The notes under the pieces are model-generated. The model was not told the DNA's origin and searched no databases. It was given only the letters and a program-made list of their open reading frames with translations. From Mycobacterium palustre (GTDB lineage: Bacteria > Actinomycetota > Actinomycetes > Mycobacteriales > Mycobacteriaceae), in NCBI RefSeq assembly GCF_002101785.1, contig NZ_LQPJ01000059.1:1-64000 (forward strand): a stretch of DNA of 64,000 nt, written 5' to 3'. Shown in pieces: positions 26,035 through 34,421 of this stretch. The translations under genes were made by a program, and so were the position numbers. Every line of letters starts with the position of its first letter. Position 1 is the first letter of the stretch.

Positions 26035-26690
26035 TCGCCGCCCGCCTGACCCGGTCGGGTCACAATCATGCGGACCGGCGTGGGGTTGAATGCGTTGCAG
26101 GGGTTGTTGATCTGGGGGCAATTCGACACCAGGACCAGCGTGTCGATGTCCGCGCGCAGCGCGACACGCTTGCCCGGCGCGGACAGGCCGTCGACGATGC
26201 CGAGCGCGCCGTCGGCGTCGACGGGCACGTTCATGAACCAGTTGATGTTGCTGGCGAGGTCCCGGGCGTCCAAGCCGTAGCGCGCGCCTTCGATCAGGAA
26301 GTTCTCCATGCAGGCGTGCTGGGCCCGGGTGTGCTGACCGTAGCGCAGGGTGTTGGACTCCTTGGAGCATGCGCCGCCAAGCGTGTCGTGCGCTCCCACC
26401 TCGTCGGCGACCACCGTCATCAACGCGGCACCGGTGTCCGCGCGCAGTACCGATCCAGTGGTCAGCGTGATGCGCCCCTGCCGCGCAATGGTTTCCGGCG
26501 CAGAGTAGCGGACCGACGTGTCGGCGGCGGAATAGAGCAGGCAGTCCACCGCCTGGTTGCCGGCGAGGTCGACGATGGTGAGCACGTCGCCGGCGGCGAC
26601 CACCGCCGACCACGCCGCGCGCGGGGCGACGGTCCGGTCGAGGACGACCGCCCCGTCCACGAGGGCTTCGGTTGGGTGGGTGGCGGTCAC
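26031..26690 (-). CDS. DUF1989 protein, carboxyguanidine deiminase subunit
   Basis: This 219-residue protein belongs to the urea carboxylase-associated family, now assigned as carboxyguanidine deiminase (CgdA/CgdB). It removes the imino nitrogen of carboxyguanidine to give allophanate and ammonia. It carries the complete cysteine set of the family: GGACSKESNTLRYG, HACMENFL and NCPQINNPCNAFNPTP. Such cysteines are likely metal ligands. GTG 26690 overlaps the upstream stop and its own stop overlaps the carboxylase start, so all four proteins are translated in coupled fashion. Which historical name (A or B) applies is not decided here. Confidence 0.88.
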   Translation of the reverse strand: MTATHPTEALVDGAVVLDRTVAPRAAWSAVVAAGDVLTIVDLAGNQAVDCLLYSAADTSVRYSAPETIARQGRITLTTGSVLRADTGAALMTVVADEVGAHDTLGGACSKESNTLRYGQHTRAQHACMENFLIEGARYGLDARDLASNINWFMNVPVDADGALGIVDGLSAPGKRVALRADIDTLVLVSNCPQINNPCNAFNPTPVRMIVTRPGQAGGE

Positions 26691-27562
26691 TGCACTCCTC
26701 GGGCGGCTAGGTCGGCGTCGGTGTTCGCGACGGCCTGTCGGTGCTCGGGGCCCAGGGGACCGATCAGCTGACCGGCCACCAACCTGTCGAGGTCGGACGC
26801 GGCGGGCCACGCGTGAATCCGCAGGGGCGAACACGTGAATTCGGGCCTCGGGTCGAGGGGATGAGCGGTGTTGGCGACCAGGACGATCGCGTCGACATGC
26901 AGAAGCAAATCGACATGGGTGCCCGGCCCGGACGATCCCTGCCAAGTGAACGTGCCGTCCGAGCCGACGCGAACCCCCTGAAAAAACGACAGCGACGGCG
27001 GCAGGTCACGTTGCGACAAGCCGTGTTTGAGCGCTCCGAGCAAGAACAGCTGACGCCCGGCCGGAGATGCCGACTCGGGCGCGCCGGCGCCGTATTTCTC
27101 TTCGTTGCCCGCGAGCGTCGTGGTTCCCGTGAGGGCATCGTGGGCGCCCGACGTGTCGGCGACGATGGTCGCCAGCACCCGGCCGAAGCCGCTCAGCAAC
27201 GGGTGGCCGGTACCGAGGTAGGCCTGCCACGGGACCTTGACCGTATCGGCGATGTTGAGCCGCTCGTGGGTGGCATCGGCCCGGTGCAGCAGCAGATGGG
27301 CGCACGCATCGCCGTCAGGGTCGGCCAGGCGGACTCGGGTGCCCCGCGATAGGACGGCGGTGGTGTAGCCCCCCGGCGCCACCGTCTCCGACCACACCAA
27401 CCGCCCGGCCGGTACGTCGGGCGGGCGGGTCGGGCTCGCGTCGGCGGGGATGTGGCGCATGAATTCCGCGGCACGTCCATGCTGTGCCCGCGCGTGGGCA
27501 CGGGCACCCGCCGTGGTGGCGGTCTGCGACGCGCCGCCGACTTCGGTCGTGTCAGCGGTCAC
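26687..27562 (-). CDS. DUF1989 protein, carboxyguanidine deiminase subunit
   Basis: This 291-residue paralogue of the next gene is the first of the operon. The family framework is kept (GAHDALTGTTTLAGNEEKYG, LPPSLSFFQGVRV), but the cysteines of its partner at the equivalent positions are replaced, leaving EFTCSPLRIHAW. It may therefore be a structural or regulatory subunit while the partner carries the metal site. GTG 27562 has GAGGGG about seven bases upstream. The N-terminus is about 50 residues longer than the core family. The AmtR box lies 46 bases before the start and a leader hairpin intervenes. Confidence 0.85.
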   Translation of the reverse strand: MTADTTEVGGASQTATTAGARAHARAQHGRAAEFMRHIPADASPTRPPDVPAGRLVWSETVAPGGYTTAVLSRGTRVRLADPDGDACAHLLLHRADATHERLNIADTVKVPWQAYLGTGHPLLSGFGRVLATIVADTSGAHDALTGTTTLAGNEEKYGAGAPESASPAGRQLFLLGALKHGLSQRDLPPSLSFFQGVRVGSDGTFTWQGSSGPGTHVDLLLHVDAIVLVANTAHPLDPRPEFTCSPLRIHAWPAASDLDRLVAGQLIGPLGPEHRQAVANTDADLAARGVQ

Positions 27563-27581
27563 CGGAAACCCCTCGATCCGT

Positions 27582-27599
27582 CGGGGCGGCGCTGCCCCG
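27582..27599 (-). other. Leader hairpin of carboxylase operon
   Basis: Arms CGGGGC and GCCCCG with a six-base loop form a stable hairpin between the AmtR box and the ribosome site of the first DUF1989 gene. It resembles no riboswitch I know. It may protect the mRNA or affect initiation. Confidence 0.4.
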
Positions 27600-27607
27600 G
27601 GCAATAT

Positions 27608-27621
27608 CTATCGATTGACAG
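27608..27621 (-). promoter_or_regulatory. AmtR-type operator of carboxylase operon
   Basis: On the minus strand the sequence is CTGTCAATCGATAG, which matches 13 of 14 bases of the box at 10115-10128. It lies 46 bases upstream of the first deiminase gene, where bound repressor would block the promoter. Confidence 0.75.
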
Positions 27622-27690
27622 TTTTGTCTGCAACATTTAGCGCGCCGAATGGCCTCGAGATCAACAGCAGACGGCCCGAGTGCGAATTTG

Positions 27691-27706
27691 CTTACGCGAA
27701 CGTAAC
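27691..27706 (-). promoter_or_regulatory. GlnR-like box
   Basis: GTTAC-GTTCGC-GTAAG on the minus strand (CTTAC-N6-GTAAC on the plus strand) fits the actinobacterial GlnR pattern GTnAC-N6-G(a/t)AAC except for the last base. It lies about 80 bases upstream of the AmtR box, the usual place for an activator. Confidence 0.5.
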
Positions 27707-27843
27707 ATTCGACCCGCGATGTGCCTGCCGCGCCGCAATGCCCGCCGCACGGCGACACTGGCCGCGCGACGGGTGTCTGTCGCCGCGAGTGGGCACGAGG
27801 CGCGGCACCCGATACACGCAAGGTCGGACGCCGGCGCCGGGCA

Positions 27844-28242
27844 CTAGCTTCTACCGACAACCTCCACCACGCAACGCACGCCAGAGGCACGTGAAAGTCG
27901 CGCGTCGGCGGTGACCAGCGCGACATCCAGGGCTTCCGCCAGCGCGATATACGCGGCGTCGTAGGGCGTAACGGCATCCCGAAAATCCCAGACGCGCTGC
28001 AGCAACGGCTGGTGCGGGGAGCGGCGCAATGGCAAATCCCCCAAATCCGCTACCGCGCTCACCGCCCTCCTCGCAGGCATCAGCTTTGCCGCGACTTGAC
28101 GTCGCCACACCGATAGAACCTCGATGTCGACAAGTTCGGGCGCGACCAACGCCTCGTTCGCTAACCGCTGCCTAGCCTGCTGGCCATCCGCTCCGTCGTC
28201 GCCCAGGGCCACTGCCAAAACGCTTGCATCAACGACGATCAC
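27844..28242 (-). CDS. vapC: VapC-type PIN toxin
   Basis: This 132-residue PIN-domain ribonuclease has the acidic residues of the active site: D in VIVVDASVLAVAL, E in LVDIEVLSVW, D in YDAAYIALAEAL and D in LVTADARLSRA. GTG 28242 is chosen because it gives a standard VapC N-terminus; it overlaps the antitoxin gene by 14 bases, the usual arrangement. VapC toxins cleave specific RNAs (tRNA or rRNA) and stop growth until neutralised by VapB. The RNA target is not predictable. It lies beyond the promoter of the nitrogen island on the same strand. Confidence 0.88.
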   Translation of the reverse strand: MIVVDASVLAVALGDDGADGQQARQRLANEALVAPELVDIEVLSVWRRQVAAKLMPARRAVSAVADLGDLPLRRSPHQPLLQRVWDFRDAVTPYDAAYIALAEALDVALVTADARLSRASGVRCVVEVVGRS

Positions 28243-28459
28243 GTTCGGCCCGAACGTGATCAACGGCGTCCTTAAAGGACACCCGGCCACCGCGGCGATC
28301 GGCGACACGGCCCAAAACCTCATCCAGAGTGGGCTGATTCGCCTCAGCGATCAGACGGCATCGAAGGTACTCCTGCAGGGACTGATGCGCACGGGCGGCC
28401 CTCTCGCGCAAAACTCGGTGGGTGTCCTCCGGAACGTCTTTGATCTGGACGCTAGGCAT
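28229..28459 (-). CDS. vapB: VapB-type antitoxin
   Basis: This 76-residue antitoxin has a ribbon-helix-helix N-terminus (MPSVQIKDVPEDTHRVLRER) followed by ARAHQSLQEYLRCRLIAEA, close to the FitA/VapB antitoxins of mycobacteria. The C-terminal part (TLDEVLGRVADRRGGRVS) should wrap the VapC active site. ATG 28459 is the only start compatible with the RHH domain and it overlaps the palindromic operator. The VapBC complex probably binds that operator and represses its own transcription. Confidence 0.88.
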   Translation of the reverse strand: MPSVQIKDVPEDTHRVLRERAARAHQSLQEYLRCRLIAEANQPTLDEVLGRVADRRGGRVSFKDAVDHVRAERDRR

Positions 28460-28486
28460 GGCGCCAATATGGCGCCAACAGCGCCA
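28459..28486. promoter_or_regulatory. vapBC operator, iterated palindrome
   Basis: The 8-base palindrome TGGCGCCA occurs at 28459-28466 and again at 28470-28477. A partial copy (AGCGCCA) begins at 28480. The 10-11 base spacing puts the copies on one face of the helix, suited to RHH dimers binding side by side. Confidence 0.65.
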
Positions 28487-28583
28487 AAACGCAAGCGTCA
28501 CCAGCCAGGGCCTGCGGCGAATGGCATAAGTTGTCCGGCCCCAAATCCCGTGCGTCACGAGAGTCAGGTGTGGTCAGTGTGAC

Positions 28584-30116
28584 TTACCCAGCCGACGCGT
28601 ATTCCAGCACCGGCTCAGAGGAATCGACGTGCCCATTGCTGATGATCCGCAGCCGTTCCGGGCGCACCTCGTAGCGAACCCCGTCAGACGGATTGGTCAC
28701 GTCGAATCCACCCGAGGAGCGCACCACGTCCGTCAGCTCGATGTTGGCGCCATCGCGGATGCGCTCGCCGTGGAAGTAGTAATTGCCGGGCGCGCTTTGG
28801 CACACCACCGCAAGTGACTGGGCCGTTCGCAGCACCGCGGCGGGAGGGTTGCCCGGCTCGCATCGCGCGGTATGCCCGACGAAGCCCAGGCCGTCGGCCC
28901 CCTGGACGGGTTGTGACAGCGACGGCGTCTTCGTCATCGACGGGGTCGGGGCTGCCGCCGACAGGGTTGCGGGTGACGAACCGTCGCGTGAGCCGCCGAA
29001 GAGCACCGATGTCGCCGCGATGACCGCCGCGACCACCAACAGTGCCGCCGCCGCCCCGCCGACCAGGACGGGTGCCCGTCCCAGGACCGGCTTGGCCGGC
29101 GGTCGGGGCTCCGGCGCGGGCGGCGGATACGGGCTGTAACCGGTGTCGTCCGGATTGGGGTAGACGGTCCAGAACGGCCGGGTGCGCGACGGCGGGCTGG
29201 GAGACGCCGCGGGAGTGGGCGGGAGTCGCGGGTTCGAGGGCGACGGCCCGAAAGCCTCCCTGGCCAGTTCACCCGCGGACGAGAACCGCGCGGCGGACTC
29301 CTTGGCCATGCCTTGGGCGATGACGCCGTCGAACGCCTTGTCGATTCCTCGGCGCATGATGCTCGGCCGGGGCGGCGGCAAGAACAGGTGCGCGCTGATC
29401 AGTTGCTCGCGCGTATCGCACTCGAACGGCGGTTGCCCGGTGAGGCACTCGTAGAGCACGCACGTCAGCGAGTAGACGTCGGCCCGCGGTGTCGCGCGAC
29501 CGCCGTTGAGAAATTCGGGCGCGGTGTAGTCGCACGACCCGCTTACCGATGCGGCCCCGAAGTCGCAGAGGTACGCATGCTTGTCGGTAGTCAGCAGCAC
29601 GTTTTCGGGTTTGACGTTCCTGTGCACCAGCCCGGCGACGTGGGCAGCATCCAGCGCGGCTGCCACCTGGGCCGTGATCGCCGTCGCCTGCCCGGGGGCC
29701 AGCGCGCCCTGGGCGGCCAGCAGGTCTTTCAGGCTGACGCCCTCGACCAGGCGCATGTCGATGAAGGGCACTCCCTCGATGTCCCCGAAGTCATGCACCG
29801 GGATGACATGCGGTTCCTGCAGCCGAGCCACGACGCAAGACTCTTGCCGGAAGCGTTGCTGGAAGCCCGGGTCCGACGCCATCCCGCTGCGGAGCAGCTT
29901 GAGCGCGACGGTTCGCCCGTTGCGCGTGTCGTAGGCCCGGTACACCTCGCCCGTTCGAGCCGCGCCGATGCGCGATCGCAGCTCGTAGGGCCCGAAACGG
30001 GCGCCCGGGAGCGGGTGGCGGTGGGCCGAAAACAACTGACGATCCTTTCCCTGCGTTTCGACGGCTTGGCGAGGGTTCCCCGAATCGGCTTGCGGATAAC
30101 CTTCAACGACGGGCAT
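28584..30116 (-). CDS. Transmembrane Ser/Thr kinase homologue, HRD Asp missing
   Basis: This is a 510-residue PknE/PknF-type protein. The kinase-like domain (residues 43-300) keeps the VAIK-type lysine (K73) and DFG (D185). The catalytic loop reads HRNVKPEN, with Asn167 where active kinases have Asp, and the glycine loop is degenerate (IGAARTGEV). A Pro-rich juxtamembrane region and one membrane helix (residues about 365-390) lead to an extracytoplasmic domain of about 110 residues with two cysteines (ARCEPGN, VVCQSAPGN). ATG 30116 follows GGAGAAGGG. It is probably a pseudokinase with a sensor or scaffold role, although some Asn variants keep weak activity. Confidence 0.85.
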   Translation of the reverse strand: MPVVEGYPQADSGNPRQAVETQGKDRQLFSAHRHPLPGARFGPYELRSRIGAARTGEVYRAYDTRNGRTVALKLLRSGMASDPGFQQRFRQESCVVARLQEPHVIPVHDFGDIEGVPFIDMRLVEGVSLKDLLAAQGALAPGQATAITAQVAAALDAAHVAGLVHRNVKPENVLLTTDKHAYLCDFGAASVSGSCDYTAPEFLNGGRATPRADVYSLTCVLYECLTGQPPFECDTREQLISAHLFLPPPRPSIMRRGIDKAFDGVIAQGMAKESAARFSSAGELAREAFGPSPSNPRLPPTPAASPSPPSRTRPFWTVYPNPDDTGYSPYPPPAPEPRPPAKPVLGRAPVLVGGAAAALLVVAAVIAATSVLFGGSRDGSSPATLSAAAPTPSMTKTPSLSQPVQGADGLGFVGHTARCEPGNPPAAVLRTAQSLAVVCQSAPGNYYFHGERIRDGANIELTDVVRSSGGFDVTNPSDGVRYEVRPERLRIISNGHVDSSEPVLEYASAG

Positions 30117-30476
30117 CGTCGCCCTTCTCCAGGGCCGTAAAACCGAAACCACCCGCGTCACAGGATGTTCGAAGCGCGCTCCTCTCCGAGAGGCCAAAGT
30201 GCAGACCGTGACTTAGTCGGTCAAAGCGACCGGCCGCGGCCGCCGGTGAGCCGGACCCGAGAGCTCGCGCAAAAATCCACGCCCGAGAACTCTTGAGCGC
30301 GGTTGCAAGGCGTTGGAGTATTAAGTCTGACCCTCCTACGGCGACTCGCCAAAGGACGCAGATGTGAGCGATCGACATGATGCGACATCGCTTCCGTCCC
30401 AACGTCGCCCAACCCTGTGCGCGCTCAATCGAAGCGTCATCAGTCCAAGTCACCACATCCGCAGAAGGGGGCACCC
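30117..30476. other. Divergent intergenic region, kinase/PE genes
   Basis: These 360 bases separate the minus-strand kinase homologue from the PE/PPE operon. The only obvious element is the ribosome site AGAAGGGGG at 30461-30469 before the PE ATG. No gene is convincing. Confidence 0.4.
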
Positions 30477-31313
30477 ATGTATTTTGTAACCACACATCCT
30501 GAAGCGCTGGCCTACGCGGCGGGCAAGCTGCAAACGCTCGGCACCGCAATGGCCGCCGAGAGCGCGGCCGCGGCGGGCCCGACAACCGGACTGCCTCCCG
30601 CCGCCGCCGACGAGGTATCGGCATTGCAGGCAGCCATTTTCACGGCATACGGCTCCCTGTACCAGTCGGTCAACGCACAAGCGAGCGCAATTCACGACCT
30701 GTTCGTAAACACCTTGGGGGCCAGCGCCGGTTCCTACTCGGCCACCGAGTCCACCAACTCGCTGACGACCGCTTCGCCGTTCTCCCAACAGGTTTCGGGT
30801 ATTTTCAGTGCTGCCGCCAACTCGGCACAAGCCGAACTGCCGGGCAGCGACCTCGCCAACATCCTCGACATCGGGACCGGCAACTGGGACTCCGCCGCGT
30901 CGGACCTGCTCGGGATGTGCGGCGGCGGCCTTCTTCCCGCCGCCAACGAGACCGGTGACTTCTCCGCCGACGCCACCGCCGCGAGCTTGGACGCAAACGT
31001 CCTGCCGGGCGCAGCGGGGCCGGCGGCTCCTGCAGGCGCAGGCGGTGTTCCGACGGTGCCCGCTCTGGGCCCGGCGGCCTCGGTCGGCGGGTTGTCGGTG
31101 CCGCCCAGCTGGGCCGCTGGAGCCGGCCCCGCGGCGGCGGATCCTAGCCCGGCAGCCACCGCGGGCTGGACCGCGCCCGCAGCCCAAGGCGCGCCGGTGA
31201 CGACCATGCCGGCCGCGATGCCCGCGGTGGCCACGGCGGGCAAGGCCGCCGGGATGGGTGCGCCGCGGTACGGCGTCAAGCCCACCGTGATGGGACGGCC
31301 GGCGGGCGTGTAG
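30477..31313 (+). CDS. PE family protein with SVP-like tail
   Basis: This 278-residue protein has a standard 95-residue PE domain ([20 protein letters not shown] at the start) and the type VII secretion motif YxxxE (YSATE). The remainder is not PGRS but contains [11 protein letters not shown] and ends [15 protein letters not shown]. Both elements are normally found in PPE-SVP proteins and occur in the adjacent PPE gene. AGAAGGGGG precedes ATG 30477. Secretion as a heterodimer with the PPE protein through ESX-5 is likely from the family. The shared tail suggests domain exchange between the two partners. Confidence 0.88.
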   Translation: MYFVTTHPEALAYAAGKLQTLGTAMAAESAAAAGPTTGLPPAAADEVSALQAAIFTAYGSLYQSVNAQASAIHDLFVNTLGASAGSYSATESTNSLTTASPFSQQVSGIFSAAANSAQAELPGSDLANILDIGTGNWDSAASDLLGMCGGGLLPAANETGDFSADATAASLDANVLPGAAGPAAPAGAGGVPTVPALGPAASVGGLSVPPSWAAGAGPAAADPSPAATAGWTAPAAQGAPVTTMPAAMPAVATAGKAAGMGAPRYGVKPTVMGRPAGV

Positions 31314-31363
31314 GGATCACGGATTCGATTGCAGCAACCAAACTTTCAGGAAAGGTTACCGAG

Positions 31364-32533
31364 ATGGACTTCGGAGCGTTGCCCCCAGAGATCAACTCCG
31401 CGCGGATGTATGCCGGTGCCGGTGCGGGACCGATGATGGCCGCCGCGTCGGCGTGGAACACCCTCGCCGCCGAATTGAGTTCGACCGCAGCCGGTTACGA
31501 GTCGGTCATCACCGAACTCACCGCCGAGCAGTGGCTGGGCCCGGCGTCGACATCGATGGTCGCGGCGACCCAACCGTACGTGGCGTGGATGAACGTCACC
31601 GCCGCGCACGCTCAGCACGCGGCCACGCAGGCCGCGGCCTCCGCGGCCGCCTTCGAGGCGGCCTTTGCGGCGACGGTGCCCCCGTGGGTGGTCGCTGCCA
31701 ACAGGGCTCAGCTGGCCACACTCGTTGCGACCAACTTCCTCGGGATAAACACGCCGGCGATCATGGCCACCGAGGCGGCCTACGCCGAGATGTGGGCCCA
31801 GGACGCCGCCGCGATGTACGGCTACGCCGCCTCCTCGGCGAGCGCCGGATGGTTGCACCCGTTGACGTCCCCCGCGCAGACCGCCAACCCGCAATGGCTG
31901 GCCGGCCAGGCCGCCGCGGTCGGCCAAGCCGGTGCCACCACGAGCACGCAGGCCGACCTCGTGCAGGCAATCTCCAGCTTGCCCAATGCCGTTGCCGCGC
32001 TGGCCTCCCCGGCCGCCGCGGTACCCGCCCAGGCGACGCCGATCGTGGGCGACCCGTTGGTGGCCAACACCATCAACGGGGCGGTGGACGCGACCGCCTG
32101 GTGGGTCATGAACACCATCCCGAACTCAGTATTGCTGAGCCACGCCATGACCACCGCCCCCGCGACGGCCCCCGTAGTGGCCAGTGCACACGCCGCCCCG
32201 AGCGCTTTCGCGGCAACCGGCCTGGCGGCCCCGGCGGTGCCCGCCAGCGCTCCTGGAGTCGGTGGGGCGCCGGCGCTGGTGGGTTTGGGCCAGGCGTCCA
32301 CGGTCGGCGGTTTGTCGGTGCCGGCCAGTTGGTCCGCGGCCGCCCCGCCGACCAGTTCCGGCGCATCGGCATCGGCCGGCTCGGGGTGGGCCGTTGACGC
32401 GGAGCCGGCGGCGCCGGCGACGGCGGTGCCGGCCGGGATGCCGTCGATGGCCATGGCTGGGACATCCCCGGGGTTCGGCGCGCCACGATACGGATTCAAA
32501 CCGACCGTGATGCCCAAAACCGTCCTCGCCTGA
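31364..32533 (+). CDS. PPE family protein (SVP subgroup)
   Basis: This is a 389-residue PPE protein beginning [20 protein letters not shown]. It has the WxG turn (QWLGPAST) and, near residue 310, [10 protein letters not shown], the SVP motif. It ends with [15 protein letters not shown], as in the PPE18/19/60 group. AGGAAAGG precedes ATG 31364, 50 bases after the PE stop, so it is co-transcribed with the PE gene and probably pairs with it. The PPE18 group of M. tuberculosis engages host cell receptors; that role is not readable from this sequence. Cell-surface location is expected. Confidence 0.9.
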   Translation: MDFGALPPEINSARMYAGAGAGPMMAAASAWNTLAAELSSTAAGYESVITELTAEQWLGPASTSMVAATQPYVAWMNVTAAHAQHAATQAAASAAAFEAAFAATVPPWVVAANRAQLATLVATNFLGINTPAIMATEAAYAEMWAQDAAAMYGYAASSASAGWLHPLTSPAQTANPQWLAGQAAAVGQAGATTSTQADLVQAISSLPNAVAALASPAAAVPAQATPIVGDPLVANTINGAVDATAWWVMNTIPNSVLLSHAMTTAPATAPVVASAHAAPSAFAATGLAAPAVPASAPGVGGAPALVGLGQASTVGGLSVPASWSAAAPPTSSGASASAGSGWAVDAEPAAPATAVPAGMPSMAMAGTSPGFGAPRYGFKPTVMPKTVLA

Positions 32534-32550
32534 CGAGGCGCCCCTAGGGG

Positions 32551-32985
32551 TCAAGCTGACGGTTTGAGTTGTATCTGGTTGGTTTGCGTGTATCCCGGCG
32601 GTCGGCCGCAGGCTGCCTGCGTGTAGACCTGTTGATCGGTGCCCGCGAGGGTGTTGGGGTCCCACGTTATGTGGGCGTTGGCGGCGTAGGGGACTCTGGT
32701 GCCGTCCGCGCAGCGCACGTTGTCGAACATGTCCATCACCCATTGACCGTCGACCAACTGCGCTCGGCTAGTCCCATGCCCAGCTGTTATGTCGACGCAT
32801 CCGTCGCCGCAGGGGTTGACGTTCCATTGGGTGACGAACGCCTGGCCAGCCGGGTTCTTCTCGGTAAGGACGTAGTTGCCGATCATCGCCGGAGCGCCGG
32901 ACGCGGGTGCGGCCGTTGCTCCCGCGGAGATGGCGACACTGGCGGCCAGGGCCGCGACCGGCGTAATTGTGCGCGTGATGTCCAT
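32551..32985 (-). CDS. Secreted protein of unknown function
   Basis: This 144-residue protein has a Sec signal peptide (VAALAASVAISAGATAAPAS, cleavage around residue 30). The mature domain is small and contains three or four cysteines (NPCGDGCVDITAGHG, VRCADGT, AACGRPPGY), suggesting disulfides. It belongs to a widespread mycobacterial family of small exported proteins without known function, judged from its general look. ATG 32985 is followed directly by the signal sequence. It is divergent from the esterase gene and convergent with the PPE gene. Confidence 0.75.
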   Translation of the reverse strand: MDITRTITPVAALAASVAISAGATAAPASGAPAMIGNYVLTEKNPAGQAFVTQWNVNPCGDGCVDITAGHGTSRAQLVDGQWVMDMFDNVRCADGTRVPYAANAHITWDPNTLAGTDQQVYTQAACGRPPGYTQTNQIQLKPSA

Positions 32986-33094
32986 GGCTTCACCCCGCCT
33001 GACCCGATGTTCGATTTGCTGGCTACCTCCGGTTTTACTCGTCCCGGTCGCCGGGTACACGCCCACCGCTCGCCCACCTCGTAAGGTGTGCCGC

Positions 33095-34366
33095 ATGAGC
33101 GCGAGAACCATCCACATCCTCCGGCAGGTGGCGTCGCTGGTGGTCACGGCGGTCACCGCTGCGAGCACCCTCAACGCCTATCGGCCGCTGGCCCGCAAGC
33201 GCTACGCGTCGCTGTTCTCGTGGTTGTTCGGCATGCTGGTCACCGAGCTGCCGCTGCAGACCCTGGCCAGCCAGCTCGTCGGGCTGGCCCTCACCTCGCG
33301 CCGGCTGATCCCGCCGGTGCGAATCCTGGCGTGGCTGACGGCGGCCGTCTCGGCGGCGGGCCTGCTGAACTTCAGCCGCGCCGGGCACCAGGCCGACGTG
33401 CCGCTCACCAAGGCGCTCGACGACGGGCTGGGGCCGCAGCGGCGCACCGACTCCGAGGGGCTCTGGCGCCACCCGGCCGCCGAGGGCACCGCCAAGGCGC
33501 CCGGCGTGCTGCGCATGCTGCGGATCTACAACGACTACGCCCACGACTCCGACATCAGCTACGGCCCCTGCGGCAGGGCGAACCACCTCGACATCTGGCG
33601 GCGCCCCGACCTTGACCGCCACGGCAAGGCGCCGGTGCTCTTCCAGATCCCCGGCGGCGCCTGGACGACGGGCAACAAACGCGGGCAAGCACATCCGCTG
33701 ATGAGCCACCTCGCCGAGCTGGGATGGATCTGCGTCGCGGTCAACTACCGGCACAGCCCGCGCAACACCTGGCCCGACCACATCGTCGACATCAAGCGCG
33801 CCCTCGCCTGGGTCAAGGCGCACATCGGCCAATACGGCGGCGACCCGAACTTCGTTGCCATCACCGGGGGTTCGGCCGGCGGACACCTTTCGGCGCTGGC
33901 GGCGCTGACCCTCAACGACCCGCAGTTCCAGCCGGGATTCGAAGACGCCGACACCCGCGTGCAGGCGGCCATCCCGTTCTACGGCATCTACGACTTCACC
34001 CACTTCGACCAAACGCTGCATCCGATGATGCCGGGGCTGCTGATCAAGTCGATCATCAAGCAACGGCCCTCGACGCACCGGCAGACGTTCGAGGCCGCGT
34101 CGCCGATCTACCACATCGGCCCCGACGCTCCCCCGTTTTTCGTCCTGCACGGCACCAACGACTCGCTGGCCTACGTCGAGCAGGCTCGCACGTTCACGAC
34201 CAAGCTGCGCGAGGTCAGCAACCAACCCGTCGTGTATGCCGAATTGCCTCTGGCCCAGCACGCTTTCGACATCTTCGGCTCGGCCCGGGCGGCGCACACC
34301 GCGGTCGCCGTCGAGCATTTCCTGGCCGAGGTGTACACGGCGAAACTGAAGGCCAACGCGGCCTAA
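33095..34366 (+). CDS. Membrane-associated esterase/lipase (LipO/LipQ type)
   Basis: This 423-residue alpha/beta hydrolase of the HSL/BD-FAE group has a nucleophile elbow GGSAGGH, acid HGTNDSLAY and histidine LAQHAFDIF; an oxyanion PGGAW replaces the usual HGGG. The N-terminal 110 residues have two or three hydrophobic helices (FSWLFGMLVTELPLQTLAS, ILAWLTAAVSAAGLLNF), so it is probably membrane-bound. TAAGGT at 33082-33087 lies seven bases before ATG 33095, suggesting a leaderless transcript. It resembles the M. tuberculosis LipO/LipQ carboxylesterases; the lipid substrate is unknown. Confidence 0.85.
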   Translation: MSARTIHILRQVASLVVTAVTAASTLNAYRPLARKRYASLFSWLFGMLVTELPLQTLASQLVGLALTSRRLIPPVRILAWLTAAVSAAGLLNFSRAGHQADVPLTKALDDGLGPQRRTDSEGLWRHPAAEGTAKAPGVLRMLRIYNDYAHDSDISYGPCGRANHLDIWRRPDLDRHGKAPVLFQIPGGAWTTGNKRGQAHPLMSHLAELGWICVAVNYRHSPRNTWPDHIVDIKRALAWVKAHIGQYGGDPNFVAITGGSAGGHLSALAALTLNDPQFQPGFEDADTRVQAAIPFYGIYDFTHFDQTLHPMMPGLLIKSIIKQRPSTHRQTFEAASPIYHIGPDAPPFFVLHGTNDSLAYVEQARTFTTKLREVSNQPVVYAELPLAQHAFDIFGSARAAHTAVAVEHFLAEVYTAKLKANAA

Positions 34367-34421
34367 GGATTTTTTGTAGTTCAGCTTCGTCGAGCCAAGT
34401 TGGGAAGAAAGCCGAACACTT

